DNA of 64,000 bases from Phyllobacterium myrsinacearum. GTDB lineage: Bacteria; Pseudomonadota; Alphaproteobacteria; Rhizobiales; Rhizobiaceae. Position 1 is the first letter of the stretch. The number at the start of each line of letters is the position of its first letter. Location of the stretch: the NCBI RefSeq assembly GCF_014138285.1, contig NZ_JACGXN010000002.1, positions 186,001 through 250,000 of the forward strand. The letters run 5' to 3'. A model generated the notes under the pieces. It worked only from the letters and a program-made list of their open reading frames with translations. It did not search any database and was not told the origin of the DNA. Positions 54,825 to 63,386 of the stretch are shown here, one piece after another. A program made the translations under genes and the position numbers.

Positions 54825-55288
54825 TCGATGCTCATGTAATCGAGCGGCAGTTCTGTCGTGTATTTGATCTGCTCCATGGCAAATGCCGAGGACACATCGC
54901 GAATGTCGATCTTGGCGATCAGGCGCTTGTAGACGGCATCATAGGCGGCAATATCGGGCACAACCACCCGCAGGAGATAGTCGACGTCACCGCTCATGCG
55001 GTAGAACTCGACCACTTCAGGGAATTCCTGAACCACCTCGGAAAAACGCTTCAGCCACTCGTTGTTGTGAGCGCCGGTGCGGATCGACACGAACACCGTG
55101 ACACGCGTATTGACACGAACCGGATCGAGGATCGCAACACGGCGTTGGATCACGCCATCTTCTTCCAGTTTCTGGATACGGCGCCAGCACGGCGTCGTCG
55201 ACAACCCTACCTTCTTGGCGACGTCAGCCACCGCAAGTGTTGCATCCTCCTGCAGCAGGCGAAGAATTTTTCGGTCGAGTCTGTCCAT
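54809..55288 (-). CDS. Lrp/AsnC-family transcriptional regulator
   Basis: This 159-residue regulator has an N-terminal winged helix-turn-helix (MDRLDRKILRLLQEDATLAVADVAKKVGLS, residues 1-30, then TPCWRRIQKLEEDGVI) and a C-terminal RAM domain that binds amino acids and forms dimers. It belongs to the Lrp feast/famine family, which usually respond to leucine, lysine or related amino acids. Its target is unknown; the neighbouring dehydrogenase and acylase genes are candidates. I chose the ATG at 55288 because it opens the helix-turn-helix; 16 extra upstream codons are open but not typical. Confidence 0.93.
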   Translation of the reverse strand: MDRLDRKILRLLQEDATLAVADVAKKVGLSTTPCWRRIQKLEEDGVIQRRVAILDPVRVNTRVTVFVSIRTGAHNNEWLKRFSEVVQEFPEVVEFYRMSGDVDYLLRVVVPDIAAYDAVYKRLIAKIDIRDVSSAFAMEQIKYTTELPLDYMSIEKESG

Positions 55289-55398
55289 GATCTCTTGTCC
55301 CGTTGGAATGGGATACTTTATGGTCCGTAATTCCACTACCGTACAAGAAAATTATTCTAAACTTTGTAAACTTCAAAAAAATTTCATCCGGAAAGCAG

Positions 55399-56025
55399 TC
55401 AAATTAGAATCTTGACCTTCTCTCGCAGCACAGGAAGAACGTTCTCTCCGAACCAGGGATTCCTGCGCAGCCACCCGCTGTTGCGCCACGACGGATGCGG
55501 CAGGGGTAAAATGGAAGGTCCGGACACTACATTGAAATAATCCTGCCAGTGAAACACCGTATCCGTCATGCTGGCACGGCGGCGGCTTCCCAGATGATAG
55601 GCTTGCGCATACTGGCCGATCGTGAGGATGAGCTCGATCTGCGGCATGGACGCAAACACACTGTCATGCCAGGTCTCGCGGCACTCCCTGCGCGGCGGCA
55701 AATCCCCGCCATGCGCATCATAACCGGGGAAGCAGAAGCCCATCGGTACAATGGCGAACTTGTCCCTGTCGTAGAATGCATCGCGATCCACCCCGAGCCA
55801 CTCACGCAAACGGTCACCGGAGGGGTCATTGAACGGCACGCCGCTGTTGTGAACCCGGATGCCCGGTGCCTGCCCGCAAATGACGATGCGTGCGGTCTGC
55901 GACAGCACGCAGACCGGATTGGGCTCATTCGGCAACGGCGGCAGATAGCGCGGCGCGTCCCGGCAGAGGCGGCATGCCTTGATCTGCGATGACAGCCTAT
56001 CCAGAACCGGGCTCAACGCGTTCAA
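55399..56025 (-). CDS. Uracil-DNA glycosylase family protein
   Basis: This 208-residue protein has the UDG superfamily fold, with motif A GQAPGIRVHNSGVPFNDPSG near residue 51 and motif B PHPSWRNSG near residue 176. It is a cytoplasmic candidate base-excision repair enzyme; its base preference cannot be given. Only a CRLC pair near residue 18 is a possible metal site, so an iron-sulfur cluster as in family 4 enzymes is doubtful. Translation must start at a TTG at 56025, because no ATG or GTG fits, and this lies 4 bases after the preceding GST stop codon. It is the last gene of a nuclease-GST-UDG cluster on this strand. Confidence 0.78.
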   Translation of the reverse strand: MNALSPVLDRLSSQIKACRLCRDAPRYLPPLPNEPNPVCVLSQTARIVICGQAPGIRVHNSGVPFNDPSGDRLREWLGVDRDAFYDRDKFAIVPMGFCFPGYDAHGGDLPPRRECRETWHDSVFASMPQIELILTIGQYAQAYHLGSRRRASMTDTVFHWQDYFNVVSGPSILPLPHPSWRNSGWLRRNPWFGENVLPVLREKVKILI

Positions 56026-56029
56026 TCTG

Positions 56030-56641
56030 TCACGCCTTGGCGCTGGGACGGCTTGAAACAGCTTCGTGCCAGCGTTTTACATGGGTGACGTGATCGGGCA
56101 TCTGGATGCGGGCGGGTTTGAAGAAATCGATGGCGACAAGGCCAGTAATATCGGCAATGGAGTAGTCACCGCCCGCGATGAATGCGTTGTTTTCAAGGTG
56201 TTTGTCGAGAATATCCAGAAATGCCAGAGCCTTCGGTTTGTTTGCCTCGCCCCATTCGGGGATTTGCGGCACTTCCCATTCGATCATGGCGGGATGAATG
56301 TGCCTGAACGCTGCGGCAACACACGCAAGCAGATGCAGTTCGACCCGCCGCTGCCACATCTCCACCAGCGCCTTGCCGAGCGCACCCCGCCCGAACAGGG
56401 CAGGTTCGGGATACAGTTCCTCGAAATACCGGCAGATCGCCACGGACTCGGTGATGACAGTTCCGTCATCCAGTTCGAGAACAGGCAGACGTTGTATTGG
56501 GTTGCGTTCCGTGACTTCAGCCGACCGATGTCCCATTGCGCCCATATCGATGGGCACAAGCGGCACATCGATACCCTTTTCCGCCAGAAATATCCGGGCG
56601 CGCCGCGGGTTTGGCGCGCGTCCTCCATCATACAGTTTCAC
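56030..56641 (-). CDS. Glutathione S-transferase family protein
   Basis: This 203-residue protein has a thioredoxin-fold N-terminal domain, with the glutathione-binding QRLPVLELDDGTVITES near residue 49, and an alpha-helical C-terminal domain with the FIAGGDYSIADITG N-capping motif near residue 154. It is distinct from the other GST in this window, sharing only the fold. The substrate is unknown. Its start overlaps the end of the nuclease gene by 4 bases and its stop is 4 bases before the UDG-like gene, so the three form one operon. Confidence 0.9.
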   Translation of the reverse strand: MKLYDGGRAPNPRRARIFLAEKGIDVPLVPIDMGAMGHRSAEVTERNPIQRLPVLELDDGTVITESVAICRYFEELYPEPALFGRGALGKALVEMWQRRVELHLLACVAAAFRHIHPAMIEWEVPQIPEWGEANKPKALAFLDILDKHLENNAFIAGGDYSIADITGLVAIDFFKPARIQMPDHVTHVKRWHEAVSSRPSAKA

Positions 56642-57279
56642 CAGAGCTCTCCCAATTTCTGATCAATCCAGTCATAGACGCCATTGATCCCGTCGACCAG
56701 CCAGTCGATGAATGAAGGTGGCGTTTCCATGTTTCCCTCATGCACTTTCCGCCAGTCCTGCGGCCTGTCAAAGGAACCCGCCCAAAGGCCTTTTCGTTCC
56801 CCACGAGCCCGCATTTCTTCCGTTTGATAATCTCCATAGCCCGTTGCCTGACCGGCTTCAACCATCGCCCGGTTCAGGTTGGTTTCACTGGCAAAGCAGG
56901 TCCCGAGGTCGCGCTTGTACTTGTCTTTACCGCTTATCGTGCACCGTACCGCTCTGCCGCCGATCAACTTGTCCAACGCGCGCCGCGCAACCTGGCCGCA
57001 AGGGTAATCATCCTGTCCTTCGCCGCAGCGCTGGGCAAGCTCCGGCGCATCTATGCCCTTCAGGCGCACATGCTTGCCCGTCAGGACAATGGTGTCGCCA
57101 TCGATGACATAGGCTTTGCCTGATATCTCCGGCTCATCGCGGGGGATCGACAGCCGCGCTGCCAGAAGGGCGACGAGAGCAAAGAAAACCAGCATCAGGG
57201 TGTAATCGATCAGCTTCCGGCCGAATGATCGCGGCGGCTGAGCCGGGCGCTGCCAGCGCGGGCGATATCGGCCATTCAT
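56638..57279 (-). CDS. Thermonuclease-family membrane-anchored nuclease
   Basis: This 213-residue protein has an N-terminal membrane helix (about residues 27-45) and a staphylococcal nuclease-like domain. The domain shows VIDGDTIVL near residue 58, VRLKGIDAPE near 69, YKRDLGTC near 119, and a GLWAGSFDRP segment near 163. Catalytic arginines and acidic residues are in place, so it may cut DNA or RNA in the periplasm. I use the ATG at 57279; a TTG 13 codons upstream is also open. It leads an operon with a GST and a UDG-like gene and is divergent from the histidine kinase gene. Confidence 0.87.
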   Translation of the reverse strand: MNGRYRPRWQRPAQPPRSFGRKLIDYTLMLVFFALVALLAARLSIPRDEPEISGKAYVIDGDTIVLTGKHVRLKGIDAPELAQRCGEGQDDYPCGQVARRALDKLIGGRAVRCTISGKDKYKRDLGTCFASETNLNRAMVEAGQATGYGDYQTEEMRARGERKGLWAGSFDRPQDWRKVHEGNMETPPSFIDWLVDGINGVYDWIDQKLGELW

Positions 57280-57404
57280 CGCACATTGACTTCCATATCG
57301 GTTGATTCTCCTGCGCAAATTTGAAGTCTTTTAATCATTTATGAATACGCTTGCGATGCAATGCTGCCGAATGAGCAGACAAACGGCGATCTGGAACGAG
57401 GCGC

Positions 57405-58928
57405 ATGGCATTACTCGACGCGGCAAGTGCAGACAAAAACATTGTTGACCGGCGTAAACTGCCGCGCAACAAGGATTTGTCTGTCGTCGTCCGGCGCGCC
57501 CGTGACCGCTTGATGGAACATGCCGGCGTCAAGCATTTCGAGCGCGAATTGCTGTTCATGCATACCCGCGCACTGATCGTCAACGCTGCCACGCTTCCGC
57601 TTTTCATCACCATGATCGCTGTCGCTGGTGTGCTCGCCGGTTTTGGCCGGGACATGGTCGTCTGGGCCGGCATCACCATCGGCCTTTATGTGATCCTCGG
57701 CCTTCTGGCGCGCCGTCTGGAAAAGATCGGCATCACGGACGAGCAGGTCAAGAACTGGCAGGTCATCTATCTCGGCGGCCATTTCCTCACCAGCATGGGC
57801 TGGGCCTATTTTTCCTTTCTGAGCTGCACCACCTGCGGCATCAGCCTGTTTCCGGTCATACAGGCCGTTGTCCTGATCCTGGCCATGGCCATCACCGCCA
57901 TCATCTGTTCGGCCTTGCGGGCAGCCATTCTCGCGGCCTTCACGGTGCCTGTCATCACCTATACGATCCTCGCCACGAGCCATCTTCAGAGCCCGATACA
58001 GGCGACAATGGTCATCATGCTCTTTGCCGGGCTTGCGTTCTTCTATCTCGTCGCCACACGCCTCAACCGTTCCGTTTCCGTGTCGCTCGCCCTGCAGGCG
58101 GAGAAAGACGCGCTGATTGCCGAGCTGGAAACAGCCAATGCCATGTCCGACGAAGGCCGCCGCCGCGCCGAGGAAGCCAATCTTGCCAAGTCGCGTTTTC
58201 TCGCGTCCATGAGCCACGAACTGCGCACGCCGCTCAACGCTATCCTTGGCTTTTCCGAGGTGATGGCCAAGGAAGTTCTCGGCCCCATGCAGAACCCGAC
58301 CTATCGTGATTACGCCAGCGATATCCATACCTCGGGTGAACATCTGCTCAATCTGATCAATGAAATTCTCGACCTGAGCCGGATCGAAGCCGGCCGTTAC
58401 TCCATCAACGAGGAACCGCTGCTTCTGAGCGATATTGCCGACGAATGCATCCACATGATGGATCTGAAAGCGCGCAACAAGGCCATCCGGCTGGTTCCCC
58501 AGTTCGAGACAGGTCTGTGGAACTTGCGGGCGGACGAGCGGTCGATTCGCCAGATCATCCTGAACCTCCTCGCGAATGCGGTAAAATTCACCCCGCAGAA
58601 TGGCCGCATTGACATCAAGGTTGGCTGGACGGCAGGTGGTGGCCAGTACGTCTCGGTGCGTGACAACGGCCCCGGCATTCCGCCGGAGGAAATCCCCGTT
58701 GTCCTGTCGACCTTTGGCCAGGGTTCCATCGCCATCAAGAATGCCGAACAGGGAACAGGCCTCGGCCTGCCTATCGTTCAGGCCCTCGTCCACATGCATG
58801 ACGGCGAATTCCACCTGTTCTCCAAGCTGCGCGAAGGAACAGAAGCCCTCGCCACCTTTCCCCGTGCGCGGGTCCTGCACAATACCGGTTTGAGCGGGAA
58901 AGCCACAAAACCGCGAAAAGTTGCCTAG
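57405..58928 (+). CDS. Membrane-bound sensor histidine kinase, PleC/DivJ/PdhS-like
   Basis: This 507-residue kinase has an N-terminal membrane region with about six helices (roughly residues 60-225), a short coiled segment, and then the transmitter. The phospho-accepting histidine is in FLASMSHELRTPLN near residue 271, followed by AILGFSEVMAKEVLGP. The ATPase domain has ILNLLANAVKF near 388, DNGPGIP near 420 and GTGLGLPI near 450. The H-box sequence resembles PleC, DivJ and PdhS kinases, which act on DivK in the cell-cycle network. No response regulator gene is adjacent. The exact partner is inferred only. Confidence 0.85.
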   Translation: MALLDAASADKNIVDRRKLPRNKDLSVVVRRARDRLMEHAGVKHFERELLFMHTRALIVNAATLPLFITMIAVAGVLAGFGRDMVVWAGITIGLYVILGLLARRLEKIGITDEQVKNWQVIYLGGHFLTSMGWAYFSFLSCTTCGISLFPVIQAVVLILAMAITAIICSALRAAILAAFTVPVITYTILATSHLQSPIQATMVIMLFAGLAFFYLVATRLNRSVSVSLALQAEKDALIAELETANAMSDEGRRRAEEANLAKSRFLASMSHELRTPLNAILGFSEVMAKEVLGPMQNPTYRDYASDIHTSGEHLLNLINEILDLSRIEAGRYSINEEPLLLSDIADECIHMMDLKARNKAIRLVPQFETGLWNLRADERSIRQIILNLLANAVKFTPQNGRIDIKVGWTAGGGQYVSVRDNGPGIPPEEIPVVLSTFGQGSIAIKNAEQGTGLGLPIVQALVHMHDGEFHLFSKLREGTEALATFPRARVLHNTGLSGKATKPRKVA

Positions 58929-59017
58929 AAAACTCAACTTCAATTTATTGTTATTTGCTCGTTACTTAGCGCCTCTCCATTGCTTGTCCGTGCAACAGGT
59001 TCACATGGGGAAGCTTC

Positions 59018-59464
59018 ATGAACGCAAATGGAAATAACCGCCCGCTGATCATTCCCGCCCTAGGCGGCGTCTACAATGGTCTGGCGCAACTCTCTGAAAC
59101 ACTTCTGCGGGTCATCGCCGGTGGGGCGCTTGTCGTACACGGGTCCGGCAAGATCGCAAATCCGTTCGGTGCCGTCGAAATGGTCGAGGGGCTCGGTTTT
59201 TATCCGGGGGTGTTCTGGTCACCGCTGCTGGCGGCAACGGAGTTTTTTGGCGGAATCCTGCTGACACTCGGCTTGCTGACCCGGCCCGCCGCCCTTGCCA
59301 CGACAATCGTGCTGTTGGTGACGGTCTACTTCCACTGGATCGTGCAGGGACAGGGATGGTCAGGCTCGGAGAAATCCATTCTCTGGACCGCGATCCTGTT
59401 TTTCTTTGTCGTCCGCGGCGCCAGCAATTATTCGGTTGACGCCAAAATCGGCAAGGAATTCTGA
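59018..59464 (+). CDS. DoxX-family membrane protein
   Basis: This 148-residue inner-membrane protein has four predicted membrane helices and the DoxX family pattern: LRVIAGGALVVHGSGKI near residue 28, FWSPLLAATEFFGGILLTLGLLTRPAALA near residue 67, and a final helix before the charged tail. DoxX-like proteins occur in many bacteria and are tied to sulfur or redox homeostasis in a few cases; this one has no known role. It begins 89 bases after the histidine kinase gene and converges with a small membrane protein gene, with a strong hairpin between them. Confidence 0.85.
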   Translation: MNANGNNRPLIIPALGGVYNGLAQLSETLLRVIAGGALVVHGSGKIANPFGAVEMVEGLGFYPGVFWSPLLAATEFFGGILLTLGLLTRPAALATTIVLLVTVYFHWIVQGQGWSGSEKSILWTAILFFFVVRGASNYSVDAKIGKEF

Positions 59465-59476
59465 AGCAACGCCGTT

Positions 59477-59505
59477 ATGCTGGCACGCACTCGACGTGCC
59501 AGCAT
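59477..59505. terminator. Hairpin between convergent DoxX and membrane protein genes
   Basis: A perfect 11-bp stem (ATGCTGGCACG/CGTGCCAGCAT) with a 7-base loop occupies the gap between the two convergent genes. The T tract is weak. Confidence 0.6.
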
Positions 59506-59517
59506 TGCCTTCAGCGT

Positions 59518-59871
59518 TCAGGCAAAGAATCGCGCGATCACCATGCAGACAGCAGTGATCGCCAGCAGACCGGCTGCAATACGATGCGACACATCAGGTT
59601 TTCTACGCAGGGCACCCTGTACGCCAGCAGCAGCAATGGCGGCGAATACGCCGATCCCGAGAACCGTCTCGGAGCCTGATAGCCAACTGCCGTGATAAAG
59701 CCCCATCAACGCAGCGCCACTCAGAAATGCTACCGCGGCGGCCCCCATTTGCGGCCGAAAGAATTGCTGGCTTCCCGCTCCACCCATGCGGGCGAGCGTA
59801 AACGTCGACCCCGCCCAAAAAATCGATGACAATATGTGAATGGCGAGCAATATCATCAGAAAGACTGGCAT
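59518..59871 (-). CDS. Small integral membrane protein of unknown function
   Basis: This 117-residue protein has four predicted membrane helices and little else. An N-terminal histidine in the first helix region (LLAIHILSSIFWAGSTF) and another in LYHGSWL near residue 55 recall the CopD-like copper-resistance membrane fold, but the likeness is weak. The ATG at 59871 follows a strong GGAGGTT ribosome binding site, which rules out the longer open frame upstream. It is divergent from a marR gene, with 99 bases between the starts, so that regulator may control it. Confidence 0.75.
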   Translation of the reverse strand: MPVFLMILLAIHILSSIFWAGSTFTLARMGGAGSQQFFRPQMGAAAVAFLSGAALMGLYHGSWLSGSETVLGIGVFAAIAAAGVQGALRRKPDVSHRIAAGLLAITAVCMVIARFFA

Positions 59872-59970
59872 TACGAACCTCCCTGTCCGCGCATCTACGC
59901 GCGTTGGCACCTTGATTGATACGAACGAATAATACATAGATATCTAACAATTCGATGTCAAAGGATTAAA

Positions 59971-60420
59971 ATGGGAATTGCACATACGCCAATCGGATTG
60001 CTGGTGACGCGCACCGCCAAAACCGTCGCCCGTACCTTCGACGACGCTCTGGCTGCGGAGGGCGGTTCGATATCCGTCTGGCTTGTCCTGCTGGCGCTTG
60101 TACGCGGTGGCCACCGAATGCAGTCGGAATTGGCCGACGAGGTTGGCATTCAGGGGCCCACCCTGACGCATCATTTGAATGGCATGGAGGACGCAGGGCT
60201 GCTGGTGCGAAAACGGGCACCGGACAATCGACGTATTCATCTCGTCGAATTGACCGAGACCGGGCGCACGATGTTTCATCGCCTGCGGAACGTCGCCTTA
60301 GCCTACGACGCACGATTGCGTGCAGATGTTACCGAAGATGAAATGAACGTGCTGCGCAGTCTATTGGAACGGTTGGCAGTCAATGCTGTTCGACAGGACG
60401 TGCAGAAAAAAGCAGATTAG
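59971..60420 (+). CDS. MarR-family transcriptional regulator
   Basis: This 149-residue regulator has the MarR winged helix-turn-helix domain. The recognition region MQSELADEVGIQGPTLTHHLNGMEDAGLLVRKR is near residues 50-82, and the wing contains DNRRIHLVELTETG near residue 85. Such dimers respond to phenolic or oxidised ligands and often control the divergent neighbour, here a small membrane protein. The gap between the two starts is only 99 bases, so a shared operator is likely. It converges with cobT, with a 12-bp hairpin between. Confidence 0.9.
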   Translation: MGIAHTPIGLLVTRTAKTVARTFDDALAAEGGSISVWLVLLALVRGGHRMQSELADEVGIQGPTLTHHLNGMEDAGLLVRKRAPDNRRIHLVELTETGRTMFHRLRNVALAYDARLRADVTEDEMNVLRSLLERLAVNAVRQDVQKKAD

Positions 60421-60432
60421 ATCGGGTCAGCC

Positions 60433-60464
60433 GGCCGACCCCGGCAAATTATCCGGGGTCGGCC
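60433..60464. terminator. Hairpin between convergent marR and cobT genes
   Basis: A perfect 12-bp stem (GGCCGACCCCGG/CCGGGGTCGGCC) with an 8-base loop lies between the two stop codons. It could serve both directions, though no T tract follows. Confidence 0.55.
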
Positions 60465-60476
60465 ATTCGACAATCG

Positions 60477-61493
60477 TCAATCCCGGTTGCTGACACCCGC
60501 CTGATCGAATGTCGCCATACCGCTGTGGCAGAGTGCGGCAGCCTTGACGATACCGGCCGCCAGCGCTGCGCCGGTGCCCTCGCCCAACCGCATGCCAAGA
60601 TCCAGCAACGGCTTCTTGCCGAGCTTTTCCAGAACCTTGCGATGGCCCGGTTCTGCCGATACGTGCCCGAACAGGCAATGATCGATGGCCTCGGGGTTGG
60701 CGGCATGCAGAATTGCAGCGGCCGATGTCGCGACATAGCCATCGATAATGACGGGAATTTTTTCGACGCGCGTCGCCAGAATGGCACCGACCATCGCCGC
60801 GATCTCGCGCCCGCCGAGACGGCGCAACACTTCGAGCGGGTCCTTCAAATGCGAGCCATGCAGCGCCACAGCCGTGCGCACGGCATCCGCCTTACGCTTC
60901 ATCCCGTCGCTGGTCGCGCCCGTGCCGGGTCCGACCCACTCTTCCGCCGTGCCGCCATAGAGGGCGTGGAAAATCGCCGCCGCAATGGTCGTATTGCCGA
61001 TGCCCATCTCGCCGATGCACAGAAGATCCGTGCCGCCTGCAATGGATTCCATGCCGAACGCCATCGTGGCCGCACAGGTCTTTTCGTCCATCGCCGCTTC
61101 TTCAGTGATATCGGCGGTCGGATATTCCAGCGCGAGATCGAAGATTTTCAGGCCGAGATCGTTAGCGATGCAGATCTGGTTGATCGCCGCACCGCCAGCC
61201 GCGAAATTTTCCACCATCTGCGCGGTGACTGACGATGGATAGGGCGAAACGCCCTTGGCCGTAACGCCATGGTTGCCGGCAAAAACCGCAACCAGCGGGC
61301 GGGTTACCTGCGGGCGCGGGCGGCCTGTCCATGCGGCAAGCCACTCCACGATCTCTTCCATGCGGCCCAGCGCGCCCGGCGGCTTGGTCAAGGTCGAATC
61401 ACGCTTGCGAACAGCAGCAACGGCAGCCTCGTCAGGTCCAGGCAGGGTTTCGATGAGAGTGCGAAAATCGTCAAATGGCAGGCCAGTGGTCAT
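60477..61493 (-). CDS. cobT: Nicotinate-nucleotide--dimethylbenzimidazole phosphoribosyltransferase
   Basis: CobT makes alpha-ribazole phosphate, the lower ligand of cobalamin. The 338-residue protein has FAGNHGVTAKGVSPYP near residue 72, GEMGIGNTT near residue 160, and the catalytic glutamate in DLGMRLGEGTGAALA near residue 305. The length is normal. I use the ATG at 61493, which opens the MTTGLPFDDF start; a longer open frame extends upstream through the cobS promoter region. It is divergent from cobS, with 156 bases between the starts, and no B12 riboswitch signature was seen in the gap. Confidence 0.95.
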   Translation of the reverse strand: MTTGLPFDDFRTLIETLPGPDEAAVAAVRKRDSTLTKPPGALGRMEEIVEWLAAWTGRPRPQVTRPLVAVFAGNHGVTAKGVSPYPSSVTAQMVENFAAGGAAINQICIANDLGLKIFDLALEYPTADITEEAAMDEKTCAATMAFGMESIAGGTDLLCIGEMGIGNTTIAAAIFHALYGGTAEEWVGPGTGATSDGMKRKADAVRTAVALHGSHLKDPLEVLRRLGGREIAAMVGAILATRVEKIPVIIDGYVATSAAAILHAANPEAIDHCLFGHVSAEPGHRKVLEKLGKKPLLDLGMRLGEGTGAALAAGIVKAAALCHSGMATFDQAGVSNRD

Positions 61494-61649
61494 GATATTC
61501 CTTGCAACCAAGTCTTCATGGCAAATTATCAATGCACGTCCTATAAGCTTTGGAACAGAAAACGCAAAGGCCATCGCACGGCATTGAATGTCGCGCCCGC
61601 GGTCCATTGCTCCTTTGTCAACAGACCCCTTGGTCAACAGGAACATGTC

Positions 61650-62423
61650 ATGGATCTGGTGAAGGAAACGATGCGCGCACTGGCCTTTCTGTCGCGCTGG
61701 CCGGTCTCGCCACAGTGGTTCGAGGGTTACGAGGGCTCGCTGCACGATACTGTCCGCGGCTTTCCGCTGGCCGGCATCCTGATCGCCCTGCCGCCGGCTG
61801 TGGTGATCGCCGCAGGCGCGGCGCTTGATCTGCCCGAATTCGTCACTGCATTGCTGCTGGTCACGGCATCGATCATTGTCACCGGTGCGCTGCACGAAGA
61901 TGGGCTTGCCGACGTCGCCGATGGTTTCTACGGCGGCAAGACCAGCGAGCGGCGCCTTGAAATCATGAAGGATTCGGCAATAGGTTCCTATGGAACGCTC
62001 GCGCTCATTATCTCCGTTCTCCTGCGTATCGCATTCTACATGGATATCCTCAGCGAACTCAGCCCGGCTGCGTCCATTGCCGTTCTGGTGGCAACCGAAG
62101 CAGCAAGCCGCGCGGTTCTCAGCAAATTCTGGCAGACACTACCTTCCGCGCGGTCCGGCGGCGTTGCCGACCGCGCCGGAATACCGACGGCAGACGCTGC
62201 CAATTTTGCCCTTGTTATTGGCGGCATTGTCTTTGTCATCGGTTATGGCGCAGCCGGAGGACCATTTGCCGTGATTGTTCCCGCATGCCTGACCGCATTA
62301 GTCTTTTATGGCTTTTCAGCCCTCTGCCGCGATAAAATCGGCGGGCAGACCGGCGATACGTTGGGCGCCATGCAGCAATTGGCAACGATTTCCCTTTTGC
62401 TCGGGCTTGTCATTGTACTCTAA
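61650..62423 (+). CDS. cobS: Adenosylcobinamide-GDP ribazoletransferase
   Basis: This 257-residue inner-membrane protein joins adenosylcobinamide-GDP to alpha-ribazole, the last step of cobalamin synthesis (cobalamin synthase). It has the acidic motif LHEDGLADVADGFYGG near residue 84, KDSAIGSYG near 110, and a QTGDTLGA motif near residue 230, with several membrane helices. The ATG at 61650 is preceded by AACAGGAAC. The gene is divergent from cobT, which makes its substrate precursor. Confidence 0.93.
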   Translation: MDLVKETMRALAFLSRWPVSPQWFEGYEGSLHDTVRGFPLAGILIALPPAVVIAAGAALDLPEFVTALLLVTASIIVTGALHEDGLADVADGFYGGKTSERRLEIMKDSAIGSYGTLALIISVLLRIAFYMDILSELSPAASIAVLVATEAASRAVLSKFWQTLPSARSGGVADRAGIPTADAANFALVIGGIVFVIGYGAAGGPFAVIVPACLTALVFYGFSALCRDKIGGQTGDTLGAMQQLATISLLLGLVIVL

Positions 62424-62441
62424 CCGTACCAAATCTGGGAT

Positions 62442-62675
62442 ATGAGCATTATCGAGTCACCCTGCATCCTCGTTTGCGCCATCGATATGAAGACCGGTTA
62501 TTGCTTCGGCTGCGGGCGCACGCGCGAGGAAATCGGCGCGTGGTCAGTGATGTCACCGGATAATCGGCGAACCATCATGGCAGATCTCCCCGCCCGCATG
62601 GAAACCATCGAACGCCGCCCCCGCCGCGAAACGCGCCGCGGCCGTATGGCGCGCGAAAAGGAACAGGGTATCTGA
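62442..62675 (+). CDS. DUF1289 small cysteine-rich protein
   Basis: This 77-residue protein has the DUF1289 pattern of four cysteines: SPCILVCAID near residue 7 and YCFGCGRTREEIG near residue 20, followed by WSVMSPDNRRTIM. The cysteines could bind a metal. The C-terminal part is strongly basic (RRPRRETRRGRMAREKE). Its role is unknown. It follows cobS by 18 bases and overlaps the next gene by one base (TGATG), so it is part of a cobS-DUF1289-protease unit. Confidence 0.88.
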   Translation: MSIIESPCILVCAIDMKTGYCFGCGRTREEIGAWSVMSPDNRRTIMADLPARMETIERRPRRETRRGRMAREKEQGI

Positions 62676-63379
62676 TGCCCCGCCTGTTCTGGATTATCAT
62701 TGCCCTTATGGCCGCGGCTTTGTTGCTCCTGATGGCCAACAACGACAGCGGCACGACACTGGGTCTGGCCAATGATCAGTTTGCCCGCCTCGCCTATATG
62801 AGCATCTGGGGTATTGCCCTTGCGGCGGGCCTGCTCGGCTCCGGCATCCCTCTCGGCCATTTCCTGCGCAACATGGCAATGTGGCTGATCATTTTGCTCG
62901 CGCTGGTCGCGGGCTATCAATATCGCTACGAATTGCAGGACATCGGCCACCGCATCACTGCAGGCCTGATCCCAGGCAGCCCGATTTCAAGCAGGGATGG
63001 TGATGGCGCTGTGACCGTGACGCTGGCCAAGGCCGAAAGCGGCCATTTCGAGGTCAATGGATCGGTCAACAACGCGTCGGTCAGCTTCATGGTCGATACG
63101 GGCGCATCGTCCATTGTGCTCTCTCATGACGATGCGCGGCGCGCCGGGCTTGATCCGGACAAGCTTTCCTACAGGACGCCGATCATGACGGCAAACGGCG
63201 CCGCCACCGCCGCCATCGTGACGTTGGATGATATCAGGATCGGCGCCATAGAGCGCCGCAACATCCGTGCCATGGTGGCGCAGGACGGACGCATGGACGG
63301 CAGCCTGCTCGGCATGAATTTTCTCAATACCCTGAGCGGATTTTCTGTGCGCGGCGACCGCCTGATTCTGTCGGATTAG
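62675..63379 (+). CDS. TIGR02281-family clan AA aspartic protease
   Basis: This 234-residue protein has three hydrophobic segments near the N-terminus (about residues 3-20, 40-55 and 65-85) and a retropepsin-like domain. Its single aspartic motif FMVDTGASSIVLS is near residue 137. Single-domain enzymes of this clan must dimerise to be active. A periplasmic location of the catalytic domain is likely from the topology. The substrate is unknown. It overlaps the DUF1289 stop by one base and converges with dusA. Confidence 0.9.
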   Translation: MPRLFWIIIALMAAALLLLMANNDSGTTLGLANDQFARLAYMSIWGIALAAGLLGSGIPLGHFLRNMAMWLIILLALVAGYQYRYELQDIGHRITAGLIPGSPISSRDGDGAVTVTLAKAESGHFEVNGSVNNASVSFMVDTGASSIVLSHDDARRAGLDPDKLSYRTPIMTANGAATAAIVTLDDIRIGAIERRNIRAMVAQDGRMDGSLLGMNFLNTLSGFSVRGDRLILSD

Positions 63380-63386
63380 AAAAAGT

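Noticed and set aside
57411-58943. A 510-codon open frame antisense to the histidine kinase
   Set aside because: The kinase frame carries all catalytic motifs. The antisense frame has none and reflects high G+C codon bias.
61494-61649. Possible cobalamin riboswitch between cobT and cobS
   Set aside because: I saw no B12-box-like sequence or the expected multi-stem fold in these 156 bases.
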